A DNA stretch of 46,071 nucleotides from Candidatus Lachnoclostridium pullistercoris (GTDB lineage Bacteria > Bacillota > Clostridia > Lachnospirales > Lachnospiraceae), in contig DWWL01000037.1 in assembly GCA_019119775.1 (NCBI GenBank), forward strand, positions 1 through 46,071, in the 5' to 3' direction. This document shows, one piece after another, positions 16,488-24,417 of this stretch. The notes beneath the pieces are model-generated. The model ran no database searches, was not told the origin of the DNA, and was given only the letters and a program-made list of their open reading frames with translations. The stretch's first letter is position 1. Each line of letters begins with the position of its first letter. A program made the translations under genes and the position numbers.

Positions 16488-17266
16488 TGAGCAGAGAAAC
16501 GTTTATGAAAGAGCTGGAATACCTGCTCCAGGATATTGGAGAGGAAGAACGGTCAGATGCCCTGGCCTACTACAGAGACTACTTAGACGAGGCCGGTCCG
16601 GAAAATGAGGAGAAGGTTCTGCAGGAATTCGGAAGCCCGGAGCGGGTGGCCGCCATGATCCGGGCCAGCCTTAACGGAAACATGGAAGAGGGCGGAGAAT
16701 TTACAGAGACGGGCTACGGGGATGAGCGGTTTAAGGACCCGGGCTACGAAGTGCAGAAAAAACCGGCGGAAGAAGGACAGAGAAAGGCGGAAAATGAGGC
16801 CGGCAGCCGGGCAGACGGGGAAAATTTCCAGGCGTCCGGCAGGGCAGAAGCCAGCCATGGGGAAGGAAAACGGGAGGATCCCGGCACCAGCCGGACCTTA
16901 AAGATCGTGCTGTGGGCGATCCTCATTATTGTGGCGGCTCCTGTGATCTTCAGTGTGGGAGGCGGAGTCTTAAGCATGATTGCCGGCATCGCATTTGCCA
17001 TTCTGGTGATTTTTTTCTGCATCGCCCTGGCGGCGGTGGCCGCCATCATCGGAGGCATCGCCGCGGTGGTGGGCGGAGGAGTCTACCTATTTGTGGATGT
17101 GCTGACGGGAGCTTTGTTCATCGGCATCGGGCTGATCGCTCTGGGAATCGGCCTTCTGCTTTTGGTCCTGTCTGTGTGGTTTTACGGAAAACTGGTGCCC
17201 ATGCTGTTTCGCAGTATTCTTGACGGGTGCAACCGGCTGGTGCACAGAGGAAGGAGGCAGGCATGA
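16487..17266 (+). CDS. DUF1700-family membrane protein
   Basis: 259 residues. The N-terminal about 65 residues match the DUF1700 helical domain (FMKELEYLLQDIGEEERSDA, then YYRDYLDEAG and VLQEFGSPERVAAMI). A polar low-complexity linker (about 70-140) follows, then a membrane domain of three or four glycine-rich helices (about 143-245). No enzymatic motif is seen. DUF1700 proteins sit beside PadR regulators and DUF4097 proteins and are thought to act in envelope homeostasis. The start overlaps the padR stop, and the stop overlaps the next ATG, indicating translational coupling. Confidence 0.85.
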   Translation: MSRETFMKELEYLLQDIGEEERSDALAYYRDYLDEAGPENEEKVLQEFGSPERVAAMIRASLNGNMEEGGEFTETGYGDERFKDPGYEVQKKPAEEGQRKAENEAGSRADGENFQASGRAEASHGEGKREDPGTSRTLKIVLWAILIIVAAPVIFSVGGGVLSMIAGIAFAILVIFFCIALAAVAAIIGGIAAVVGGGVYLFVDVLTGALFIGIGLIALGIGLLLLVLSVWFYGKLVPMLFRSILDGCNRLVHRGRRQA

Positions 17267-18156
17267 AGAAATTTGCGGCAGTGACATCTATTATAGGCGT
17301 GGTCTGCATGGTGCTGGGTGTGGTGGTCCTCACCATCGCCACAGTGGCCGGAGGCAGTTTTCCGCGGAATTTGAGGCGGGGAGTGATCCATCGCTACAAC
17401 AGCTGGGACTGGGATGACGGCTGGGACGAGGACTGGGAGGACTTTCTGGAAGAGGGAGCAGAGGACTGCTATTTTGACGGGATTACGGAGCTAAATGCCC
17501 GGCTGGGGCGCGGCAGCTGCCTGATCCGGGAGGAGGACACGGACCGGGTAAGAGTCCGGATCTACGACTCCGACGGCTTTTCTTCCTGCAGTCAGGACGG
17601 AAAGCAGCTGAAGATCGACGCCGGCAGCCGGGGAAAGAACGGTCAGGCGGAAAATGGGCTGGGGCGTTTCCTGAGAGGAGAGAAGCCCGACCGCTGCCAG
17701 GTGGAAGTGACGGTTCCGGAAGGATACCGGTTTGACAATATATACGTGGAGCTGGGGGCAGGCAGCCTGGAGGCGTATGCCCTTCGGGCGGACACGATCA
17801 CTCTCGACGCGGGAGCGGGTTACGGGGAAATTGACGTGTTGGAGGCCGGAAACTTGACCGCTGATGTGGGAGTGGGATATCTGGAGATCGGCCGGGCGGA
17901 CATCAAAAACATGCTGGAGGCGGACTGCGGAGTGGGCAGCTTCCAGCTGTGCATTCTGGGGGACAGAGAAGATTTTTCCTACCAGGTGGACTGCGGCATG
18001 GGAACGGTGACGCTGGACGGGGAGAGCCGCTCCAGGCAGTTTAAGAGCCCGGACGGCGGATCGGTTTTCCCCGCAGGGACGGGAGAAAAACAGATGCGCT
18101 TAAGCTGCGGAGTGGGAGACATTGACATTTCTTTTGAAGGACAGGAGGAGACATAA
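17263..18156 (+). CDS. DUF4097-family beta-repeat protein (LiaX-like, surface)
   Basis: 297 residues. One N-terminal membrane helix (about 5-27, uncleaved anchor) is followed by an acidic Trp/Asp-rich segment (WDWDDGWDEDWEDFLEEGAE). Then comes a right-handed beta-repeat region with recurring GAG/GVG turns (GAGSLEAYALRADTITLDAG, GAGYGEIDVLEAGNLTADVG, GVGYLEIGRADI, GVGSFQL, GMGTVTLDG). This repeat form is the DUF4097 adhesin-like domain. It is coupled to the DUF1700 gene upstream (ATGA) and to the PspC gene downstream (TAATG). It is likely exported and membrane-anchored, but its biochemical role is unknown. Confidence 0.85.
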   Translation: MKKFAAVTSIIGVVCMVLGVVVLTIATVAGGSFPRNLRRGVIHRYNSWDWDDGWDEDWEDFLEEGAEDCYFDGITELNARLGRGSCLIREEDTDRVRVRIYDSDGFSSCSQDGKQLKIDAGSRGKNGQAENGLGRFLRGEKPDRCQVEVTVPEGYRFDNIYVELGAGSLEAYALRADTITLDAGAGYGEIDVLEAGNLTADVGVGYLEIGRADIKNMLEADCGVGSFQLCILGDREDFSYQVDCGMGTVTLDGESRSRQFKSPDGGSVFPAGTGEKQMRLSCGVGDIDISFEGQEET

Positions 18157-18341
18157 TGGAGAAAAAACTGTATCGTTCGGATGAAAATAAAGTATTGTGC
18201 GGCGTCTGCGGCGGACTGGGAGAGTATTTCAACATTGATCCCACCATCGTGCGCCTGATCTGGGCCATTTTAGTGTTCAGCGGGCCGGGACTGTTTGCGT
18301 ACATCGTGGCGGCAATCATCATTCCGAGAAGAAGATATTGA
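18156..18341 (+). CDS. PspC-domain small membrane protein
   Basis: 61 residues. PspC signature KLYRSDENKVLCGVCGGLGEYF then DPTIVRLIWAIL, and a hydrophobic C-terminal helix. PspC domains belong to phage-shock/envelope-stress responses. The start overlaps the preceding stop (TAATG), making this the last gene of the PadR operon. Confidence 0.93.
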   Translation: MEKKLYRSDENKVLCGVCGGLGEYFNIDPTIVRLIWAILVFSGPGLFAYIVAAIIIPRRRY

Positions 18342-18373
18342 TAAAAGAGCCGCGGGAAAGGACGGCCGGAAAC

Positions 18374-18404
18374 TGAATAGAGGATAAAAGCAGAGGGCAT
18401 ACTC
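18374..18404 (+). promoter_or_regulatory. Sigma-G-like forespore promoter of the SASP gene
   Basis: GAATA (18375-18379), 18-base spacer, CATACTC (18398-18404), against the sigma-G/F consensus GHATR-N17/18-CATWHTA (one mismatch). The downstream gene encodes a spore DNA-binding protein normally made under sigma-G, which supports the call. Confidence 0.6.
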
Positions 18405-18434
18405 TTAGTACGAAAACGGAAAGGAGTATGCCCT
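18394..18434 (+). promoter_or_regulatory. Perfect inverted repeat overlapping the SASP -10 box and ribosome site
   Basis: AGGGCATACTC (18394-18404) and GAGTATGCCCT (18424-18434) are perfect 11-bp arms. The left arm contains the -10 element of the proposed sigma-G promoter. The right arm and loop hold the AAGGAG ribosome site. The ATG follows 3 bases later. Confidence 0.7.
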
Positions 18435-18437
18435 GTT

Positions 18438-18656
18438 ATGTCTGAAAAAAAGAAGAAAAAGGGATTTGATCCCAGAGATCTGAAGCCGGAGGAAATGCTG
18501 AAATTTGAGATCGCCGAGGAGCTGGGGCTGGGAGCCAAAGTGATGGAAGGCGGCTGGAGAAGTCTGACGGCAAAGGAGAGCGGCCGGATCGGCGGCCTGA
18601 TCACCAAGCGGAAAAAAGAGATGAAAAAAGAAGCGATGGAGAAAGGAGAGCTGTGA
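18438..18656 (+). CDS. Small acid-soluble spore protein, alpha/beta-type
   Basis: 72 residues, Lys-rich. The core matches alpha/beta SASP: KFEIAEELGL (GPR protease cleavage-site region) and SLTAKESGRIGGLITKRKKE (the G-x-x-GG-x-(I/M)-x-(K/R) DNA-binding motif). These proteins coat spore DNA and protect it from UV and heat. The N-terminal KKKKKGFDPRD and the Trp40 (WRSLTAKESG) are divergent from classical SspA/B, so it may be a minor SASP. It is monocistronic, with its own sigma-G-like promoter. Confidence 0.85.
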   Translation: MSEKKKKKGFDPRDLKPEEMLKFEIAEELGLGAKVMEGGWRSLTAKESGRIGGLITKRKKEMKKEAMEKGEL

Positions 18657-18688
18657 GCGGGCAGCGCCCCGGCGCCAGGAAAAGGCGA

Positions 18689-18717
18689 TTGCAAGAACGG
18701 GGAAAATCTCCTATAAT
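18689..18717 (+). promoter_or_regulatory. Sigma-A-type promoter of the cobalamin operon
   Basis: TTGCAA (18689-18694), 17-base spacer, TATAAT (18712-18717). It leaves a leader of only about 28 bases before the cbiD ATG, with no room for an adenosylcobalamin riboswitch and no B12-box (GCCACTG) sequence. Confidence 0.75.
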
Positions 18718-18751
18718 GGTAGGCATGAATGTGCCGGAAGGAGGAGATGAC

Positions 18752-19876
18752 ATGGAGCGTCCGTTAAGGAGCGGCTATACCACAGGAACCTGTGCGGCTG
18801 CGGCGGCAAAGGCCGCCGCGTGGCTGCTCTGCGGGGAAAAGGAGAAGGAATACTGCCGGATCCCCACAAGAAAGGGAAAAGAAGCACAGCTTCCGGTGGA
18901 ATATGTGGGAAAGACAGAGGCCGGCGTCTGCTTCGGCGTAAAAAAAGACGCGGGGGACGACCCGGATGTAACTGACGGGACCCTGATCTGCGCGGCGGTG
19001 AAAAAAGCCGGCGGCAGACCGGATCCGTTCTGGTACGCTTCGGAGGACTATCCCGGCATTTACATAGACGGAGGAAAGGGTGTGGGACGGGTGAGAAAGC
19101 CCGGCCTTTCCTGCCCGGTGGGCTGTGCGGCCATCAATCCTGTTCCCAGGGAGATGATCTGGGAAGCGGTGGACGAGGTGAGGGAGAAGACAGGCTGGAA
19201 GGAACCTCTCCTTGTCACTGTGGAGATCCCGGCGGGGGAAGAACTGGCCGGAAAGACCTTCAATCCCAAACTGGGCATTGAGGGCGGCCTTTCGGTTCTC
19301 GGGACGACAGGCATCGTAGAGCCCATGAGCGAGGACGCCCTGACGGCCACCATCCGGCTGGAGATCCACATGAAAGCGGTGGAGGGAGCGGACTACCTCA
19401 TCGTCACTCCGGGAAATTACGGGGAAACTTTTTTAAAGGAACAGATGGGCATTTCCCTGGATCAGGGAGTAAAGTGCAGCAATTTTATTGAGGACACCAT
19501 GAGATTCATGGCGGAAGAAGGATTTCGCCGGGGAATGCTTGTGGGCCACGTGGGGAAGTTAATCAAGGCTGCCGGCGGCGTGGGAAACACCCACTCCCGC
19601 TATGGGGACCGGAGGATGGAGATCCTCTGGGACTGTGCGAAAAAGGCCGTTCCGGAGATAGCTGCTGATGAAAATTTCAAGAGGCAGATCCTGGCCGCCA
19701 ACACCACGGAGGAAGCCCTCGAATATCTGCAGGAGCGGGGAATCCGGCGGCAGACGGGAGACTGGGCTGCCGGCCGGCTGCGGGAGCAGATCTGTACCTG
19801 GACCGGGGGAGTGCTGGACATGGATGTGATCATGTTCTCCGCCGGTCTGGGAGTGTTCGGGGAGGCCGTCGGATGA
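18752..19876 (+). CDS. cbiD: Cobalt-precorrin-5B (C1)-methyltransferase
   Basis: 374 residues. N-terminal family motif RSGYTTGTCAAAAAKAAAW. Later motifs include NPKLGIEGGLSVLGTTGIVEP and VGHVGKLIKAAGGVGNTHSR (given in part). CbiD methylates C1 of cobalt-precorrin-5B in the anaerobic corrin pathway. ATG 18752 is set by AAGGAGG at 18738-18744, and the family motif begins immediately after it. It is the first gene of a tightly overlapping operon; its stop overlaps the cbiG ATG (ATGA). Confidence 0.96.
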   Translation: MERPLRSGYTTGTCAAAAAKAAAWLLCGEKEKEYCRIPTRKGKEAQLPVEYVGKTEAGVCFGVKKDAGDDPDVTDGTLICAAVKKAGGRPDPFWYASEDYPGIYIDGGKGVGRVRKPGLSCPVGCAAINPVPREMIWEAVDEVREKTGWKEPLLVTVEIPAGEELAGKTFNPKLGIEGGLSVLGTTGIVEPMSEDALTATIRLEIHMKAVEGADYLIVTPGNYGETFLKEQMGISLDQGVKCSNFIEDTMRFMAEEGFRRGMLVGHVGKLIKAAGGVGNTHSRYGDRRMEILWDCAKKAVPEIAADENFKRQILAANTTEEALEYLQERGIRRQTGDWAAGRLREQICTWTGGVLDMDVIMFSAGLGVFGEAVG

Positions 19877-20955
19877 GGGCGGCTGTGGTCAGCTTCACCG
19901 GGCGCGGCAGCCGGCTGAACCGGAAGATTGTGGAGATCTTAAAGAGCCGCGGCTGGGACTGTGAGGGATGGACCAGGGAAAAATTTGCCGTGAGCGGTCT
20001 GAATATTATGGAAGGAACTTTAGCGGACTGGACGGGGAAAAACTTTCCGGAGGCGGACGCCCTGATCTTTGTGGGAGCCTGCGGCATCGCGGTGCGGGCT
20101 GTGGCTCCCTGGGTGAAGGATAAGTTCCAGGACCCGGCGGTGGTGGCGGCTGACGAGGGCGGACAGTTTGTGATCTCCCTGCTCTCCGGCCACGCAGGCG
20201 GGGCAAACCGGCTGACGAGGGAGCTGGCGGCGGCTCTGGGAGCCGTGCCGGTGATTACCACGGCCACAGATGTGAACGGCCGGTTTGCCGTGGATGTGTT
20301 TGCGGCAGAAAACGGCTGCGCTATCAGCAGCCGGGATCTGGCAAAACAGCTTTCCGCAGATATTCTGGAGGGAAAGCGGGTTTTTATTTCCAGCGATTTT
20401 CCGGTGGAGGGAGAGTTTCCGCCGGAGGTCTCCGCCGGGGAAGAGAAGGAGCATGGAAGGGATTCTGAAGAATTCAGCTCTGTCTCAGTGCGGATCACCT
20501 GGTCAGACCAGGAGGAAGAACAGGTGCTGCGGCTGATCCCCAGGAGAGCCGTTCTGGGGATGGGCTGCCGCCGGGGCGTTTCTAAGGAAGTGCTGGAGCG
20601 GGAGGCAGAGGCGGCGCTTCGGGCGGCCGGAGTGGACAGGCGGGCGGTGCGGGCCATCGCCAGCGCCGACTTAAAACAGAAGGAGGAGGGCCTGCTCTCG
20701 CTGGCAGAGGAGTGGGGGGTGCCCTTCCTCACCTACTCTGCGGAGGAGATGAACCGGATTCCCGGCACATTTTCTTCCTCGGAATTTGTGAAACATACTG
20801 CCGGAGTGGACTGTGTATGCGAGCGGGCGGCCATGGCCGCAGTGCTGGAAAACGGCGCAGGCGGCCGGCTCCTTGCCGGAAAGCGGAAGGGAGATCAGAC
20901 GACCGCCGCTCTGGCAGCGGAGGAGATCATCATACATACAGGAGAACAGAAGTGA
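19873..20955 (+). CDS. cbiG: Cobalt-precorrin 5A hydrolase
   Basis: 360 residues. The N-terminal domain has GACGIAVRAVAPWVKDK, DEGGQFVISLLSGHAGGANR and VITTATDVNGRFAVD. The C-terminal domain begins at about 222 (AVLGMGCRRGVSKEVLE) and includes an ADLKQKEEGLLSLAEE helix. CbiG opens the delta-lactone ring, releasing acetaldehyde, just before the CbiD step. An acidic stretch (about 185-205) joins the halves. It overlaps both neighbours by 4 bases. Confidence 0.95.
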   Translation: MRAAVVSFTGRGSRLNRKIVEILKSRGWDCEGWTREKFAVSGLNIMEGTLADWTGKNFPEADALIFVGACGIAVRAVAPWVKDKFQDPAVVAADEGGQFVISLLSGHAGGANRLTRELAAALGAVPVITTATDVNGRFAVDVFAAENGCAISSRDLAKQLSADILEGKRVFISSDFPVEGEFPPEVSAGEEKEHGRDSEEFSSVSVRITWSDQEEEQVLRLIPRRAVLGMGCRRGVSKEVLEREAEAALRAAGVDRRAVRAIASADLKQKEEGLLSLAEEWGVPFLTYSAEEMNRIPGTFSSSEFVKHTAGVDCVCERAAMAAVLENGAGGRLLAGKRKGDQTTAALAAEEIIIHTGEQK

Positions 20956-22448
20956 CAGAGATTATCATATTCGGCGGAACCAGCGAGGGAAGAAAGCTGG
21001 CGGAAGTCTGCGGGGAGCGGGGAATTCCCGCGGCGGTGAGCGTTGTGACGGAGTATGGGGCAGAGCTTCTGCCGGACAGCCCGTCTGTGGAAGTACATAC
21101 CGGTCCCATGGATCTGGAGGAGATGACCGGCTGGCTGAAGGAAAAACAGCCTTCCCTGGTACTGGATGCCACCCACCCCTACGCGGCGCAGGCGACGGAG
21201 CATATCCGGAAAGCCTGCAAAGCCTGCGGCATCCCCCTGCTGCGGGTTCTGCGGGAAGAAATAAAAAAGGAGGACGGACCGCGGGAAAAGGACAACGGGG
21301 AAGAAAAACGTCCCCGGATCGTGACGGTGGAGACGGTCCGCCAGGCGGCGGAATACCTGGCCGGCCAGCCGGGCCGGATCCTGGTGACGACCGGAAGCAA
21401 GGAGCTGGAGGAATTTACCGCTCTTGAGGATTATAAGGAGCGGGTGTACGCCAGAGTGCTCCCCGCCTCCTCTGTGCTTGCCGGCTGCGAGGCGAAAGGA
21501 TTCCCGGGAAGCCACATTTATGCGCTCCAGGGTCCGTTTTCCGCAGAGATGAACCTGGCCATGCTGCGCATGTCCGGCGCGTCCTGGCTGGTGACGAAGG
21601 AGGCCGGCCGGGCCGGCGGCTTTGAGGAAAAGCTCCGGGCGGCGGAGGCGGCCGGGGCCGGCGTGGTGATCGTGGGCCGGCCGAAAAAGGAGGAGGGCAT
21701 CAGCTTAAAGGAGGCGCTTGAGGTGCTTGCGGGGCTGACGCCGGAGAACAGACCGTTTAGGGAGCCGCCGGAGAGCGGGGGTTCGGAAGAAGGCGCCTGC
21801 CGGGCGGTGCTGACTCTGGCGGGAGCCGGTATGGGAACGGCGGAGTCCATGACGGTGGAGGCGGTGGAAGCTCTGCTGGAAGCCCAGGCTGTGTTCGGAG
21901 CTCCCAGGATGCTGCAGGCGGCGGAGGAAGTGCTTGCCCGCTTCGGCGGGAAGAACCGTCCTGAGATGAAGGGCGAATATCTGCCGGGCCCGGTGTTTGA
22001 GTGGCTGAGATCCCACGGAGAGTGCCGCCGGGCGGTAGTGCTGTTTTCCGGAGATACGGGATTTTACAGCGGCACCGCCGGCTTTTTAAAAGAGGCCGGA
22101 GCGGACAGCGGCTGGGAGATCCGGGTTCTGCCCGGCATTTCCTCCCTGTCCCGCATGGCGGCTGCCCTGAAAAAGAGCTGGGAAGACGCGGTGATTGCCA
22201 GCCGCCACGGCAGAGACTGGGATGTGAGAGCGCTGGCAGAGCGGAACCGGAAAGTATTTGTGCTCACCGGAGGCAACTGCCGGGCGCAGCAGATCTGCGG
22301 AGAGCTCGCCGGGCTTCCCGTGACCGTCTATGTGGGCGAAAACCTGGGAAGCGGCAGAGAACGGATTTTGAAGGGAAAGCCGGAAGAATTGGCAAAGGAA
22401 TCATTTGCATCCCTGGCGGTGATGTGGATCGAGAAGGAGGAGCCGTGA
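20952..22448 (+). CDS. cbiJE: Fused precorrin-6A reductase / precorrin-6Y C5 methyltransferase (CbiJ-CbiE)
   Basis: 498 residues starting at GTG (GTGA overlap with the cbiG stop). Residues 1-260 are CbiJ/CobK: dinucleotide-binding IIIFGGTSEGR, DATHPYAAQATEHIRKAC, LVTTGSKEL and WLVTKEAGRAGGFEEK. Residues about 285-498 are CbiE: SAM-binding GAGMGTAESMT, VVLFSGDTGFYSGTAGF, VLPGISSLSRMAA and VFVLTGGNCRAQQI. The two enzymes act in sequence with CbiT downstream. The linker (about 262-284) is Glu/Pro-rich, and another polar insert sits at about 102-121. CbiE is usually separate or fused to CbiT, so this CbiJ-CbiE order is less common. Confidence 0.93.
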   Translation: MTEIIIFGGTSEGRKLAEVCGERGIPAAVSVVTEYGAELLPDSPSVEVHTGPMDLEEMTGWLKEKQPSLVLDATHPYAAQATEHIRKACKACGIPLLRVLREEIKKEDGPREKDNGEEKRPRIVTVETVRQAAEYLAGQPGRILVTTGSKELEEFTALEDYKERVYARVLPASSVLAGCEAKGFPGSHIYALQGPFSAEMNLAMLRMSGASWLVTKEAGRAGGFEEKLRAAEAAGAGVVIVGRPKKEEGISLKEALEVLAGLTPENRPFREPPESGGSEEGACRAVLTLAGAGMGTAESMTVEAVEALLEAQAVFGAPRMLQAAEEVLARFGGKNRPEMKGEYLPGPVFEWLRSHGECRRAVVLFSGDTGFYSGTAGFLKEAGADSGWEIRVLPGISSLSRMAAALKKSWEDAVIASRHGRDWDVRALAERNRKVFVLTGGNCRAQQICGELAGLPVTVYVGENLGSGRERILKGKPEELAKESFASLAVMWIEKEEP

Positions 22449-23026
22449 GAGACGAATGGATGATCCGGGGCAGAGTCCCCATGACAAAAGAAGAAGTGCG
22501 GGCCGTGTCCGTTTCCAAGCTGGAGCTTTCGCCGGATTCGGTCCTCTGGGACATCGGTGCCGGCACCGGCTCCGTGTCAGTGGAGGCGTCCTTCTTTCTG
22601 ACGGAAGGGCAGGTGTTTGCGGTGGAAAAAAAGCCGGAGGCATTGGAGCTGATTGAAAAAAATAAAGAGAAATTCGGCCGGGAAAATATAACGGTGGTGG
22701 CGGGAGAGGCGCCGCAGGCCCTTGAGGGGCTGCCGGCTCCCACCCATGCCTTTTTGGGCGGAGCCTCCGGACACATGGACGAGATCATCGGCCTGCTGCT
22801 CCGGAAAAATAAAAAGGTCCGGGTGACTGCCAACATCATTTCCCTGGAAAGTCTGTCCGAGCTTCTCGCCTGCCTGAAAAAACGGCAGATCGAGGCGGAG
22901 ATCGTGTCCATGCAGACGGCGCGGAGCCGCCTGGCAGCCGGGCACCATCTGATGATGGGACAGAATCCGGTGTACATCATTTCATTTGGAGGGGAGGAGA
23001 GCCCGTGGGCGGAAGAATACTCATAG
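22445..23026 (+). CDS. cbiT: Precorrin-6Y C15 methyltransferase / C12 decarboxylase subunit
   Basis: 193 residues starting at GTG 22445 (GTGA overlap). The N-terminal WMIRGRVPMTKEEVRAVSVS and the SAM-binding DIGAGTGSVSVEAS are the CbiT signature. FLGGASGHMDEII and VTANIISLESL follow the Rossmann core. It methylates C15 and decarboxylates the C12 acetate of cobalt-precorrin-7. Longer upstream frames are shadows of cbiE; this start restores the family length. It overlaps the next gene by 22 bases. Confidence 0.95.
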   Translation: MRDEWMIRGRVPMTKEEVRAVSVSKLELSPDSVLWDIGAGTGSVSVEASFFLTEGQVFAVEKKPEALELIEKNKEKFGRENITVVAGEAPQALEGLPAPTHAFLGGASGHMDEIIGLLLRKNKKVRVTANIISLESLSELLACLKKRQIEAEIVSMQTARSRLAAGHHLMMGQNPVYIISFGGEESPWAEEYS

Positions 23027-24417
23027 GGGCGCCGGGGAGCGGCAGCGGAAAAACTCTGCTGGTCTGCGGCCTTCTCGCCCTTTTAAAAAAGCGGGGAATT
23101 TCCTGCCGCTCTTACAAGTGCGGGCCGGATTACATTGATCCCATGTTCCACCGCTTTGTGCTGGGAATCGAGAGCGGGAACCTGGATTCGTACTTCTCGT
23201 CTCCGGAAGAGATCCGCAGGCGGGTGGCAGAGGAGACGGCGGACGGATCCATGGCAGTGATCGAAGGGGTCATGGGCTACTATGACGGCCTGGGAGGCGA
23301 CAGTGTTCAGGCCAGTTCCTATGAGATCGCCGCCATCACGGAAACGCCGGCGGTGCTGGTGATAAACGGCCGGGGCGCCGGCCTTTCCCTGGCGGCTCTG
23401 GTGAAGGGATTTCTGGAATATAAAAAGGACAGCCGGATTGCCGGGGTGATCGTCAACCGCACCAGTCCCATGATGGCAGAACGCCTCCGCGGCCCTATAG
23501 AGGAGCTGGGAGTCTCCTTTTTGGGCTGCCTTCCTGAAATAAAGGATTTTAAGCTGGAGAGCCGCCACCTGGGGCTTATGATGCCGGAGGAAGTGCAGGA
23601 TCTGGAAAAGAACATCAGCCGCCTGGCGGAGGAGATGGAGCGCTGTCTGGACATAGAAAAACTGCTGAAACTGGCGGAGAGCTGCGGAGATTTGTCCGTA
23701 TATGACGGACAATCTGGAAGCTCAGAAATAACTTCCCCCTCCGGCTGTAATCCTGCCGGCGGCCGCACTCCCAGGATCTCAAATGGGGAGAGGCCGGAGA
23801 AGATTCCAGTGGGGATCGCCTGGGATGAGGCATTCTGTTTTTACTACGGAGAAAACCTGCGGCTTTTGGAAGAGATGGGGGCGGAGCTTGTGAGATTCAG
23901 CCCTCTGCGGGATGAAAGACCGCCGGAAGGCATCTGCGGCCTGCTCTTAGGCGGCGGCTATCCGGAACTCTACGGGAAAGAGTTGGAGAAAAACAGCTCC
24001 ATGAGAGAATGGGTGCGCCGGGCGGCGGCACAGGGCCTTCCCGTGATGGCGGAGTGCGGCGGCTTTATGTATCTGAAGGAAGAGCTGGAGGGGGCGGATG
24101 GGAAAATGTACGCTATGTGCGGATATCTCCGAGGCTCCTGCAAAAATGCCGGGCGGCTGACCAGGTTCGGCTATCTGGAACTTTGCGGACTGCCGGAAGG
24201 GCCGGTGAAGGGCCATGAGTTTCACTACTGGGACTGCACGGACAACGGCACGCTCTGCACGGCGAAAAAGCCCCGGGGCGGGAAAGAGTGGCTCTGCATG
24301 GAGAGACGTGACCGGGTGACAGCCGGATTTCCCCATCTTTACTATCCGTCCAACCGGGCAGTGCCGGAGGAGTTTATGAAAAAATGCAGAAGATTCAGAA
24401 AGGAACAGCTGAGATGA
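23005..24417 (+). CDS. cbiA: Cobyrinate a,c-diamide synthase
   Basis: 470 residues from GTG 23005, with GGAGGGGAGG upstream. The N-terminal ATP-binding domain has P-loop GAPGSGSGKT, then YKCGPDYIDPMFH, NLDSYF and VIEGVMGYYDG. The C-terminal class-I glutaminase-like domain has the nucleophile in MAECGGFMYL and GHEFHYWD. It amidates side chains a and c of cobyrinate with glutamine and ATP. A Ser/Gly/Pro-rich insert (about 232-262) separates the domains. It is also called cobB; cbiA suits the anaerobic pathway. Confidence 0.95.
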   Translation: MGGRILIGAPGSGSGKTLLVCGLLALLKKRGISCRSYKCGPDYIDPMFHRFVLGIESGNLDSYFSSPEEIRRRVAEETADGSMAVIEGVMGYYDGLGGDSVQASSYEIAAITETPAVLVINGRGAGLSLAALVKGFLEYKKDSRIAGVIVNRTSPMMAERLRGPIEELGVSFLGCLPEIKDFKLESRHLGLMMPEEVQDLEKNISRLAEEMERCLDIEKLLKLAESCGDLSVYDGQSGSSEITSPSGCNPAGGRTPRISNGERPEKIPVGIAWDEAFCFYYGENLRLLEEMGAELVRFSPLRDERPPEGICGLLLGGGYPELYGKELEKNSSMREWVRRAAAQGLPVMAECGGFMYLKEELEGADGKMYAMCGYLRGSCKNAGRLTRFGYLELCGLPEGPVKGHEFHYWDCTDNGTLCTAKKPRGGKEWLCMERRDRVTAGFPHLYYPSNRAVPEEFMKKCRRFRKEQLR

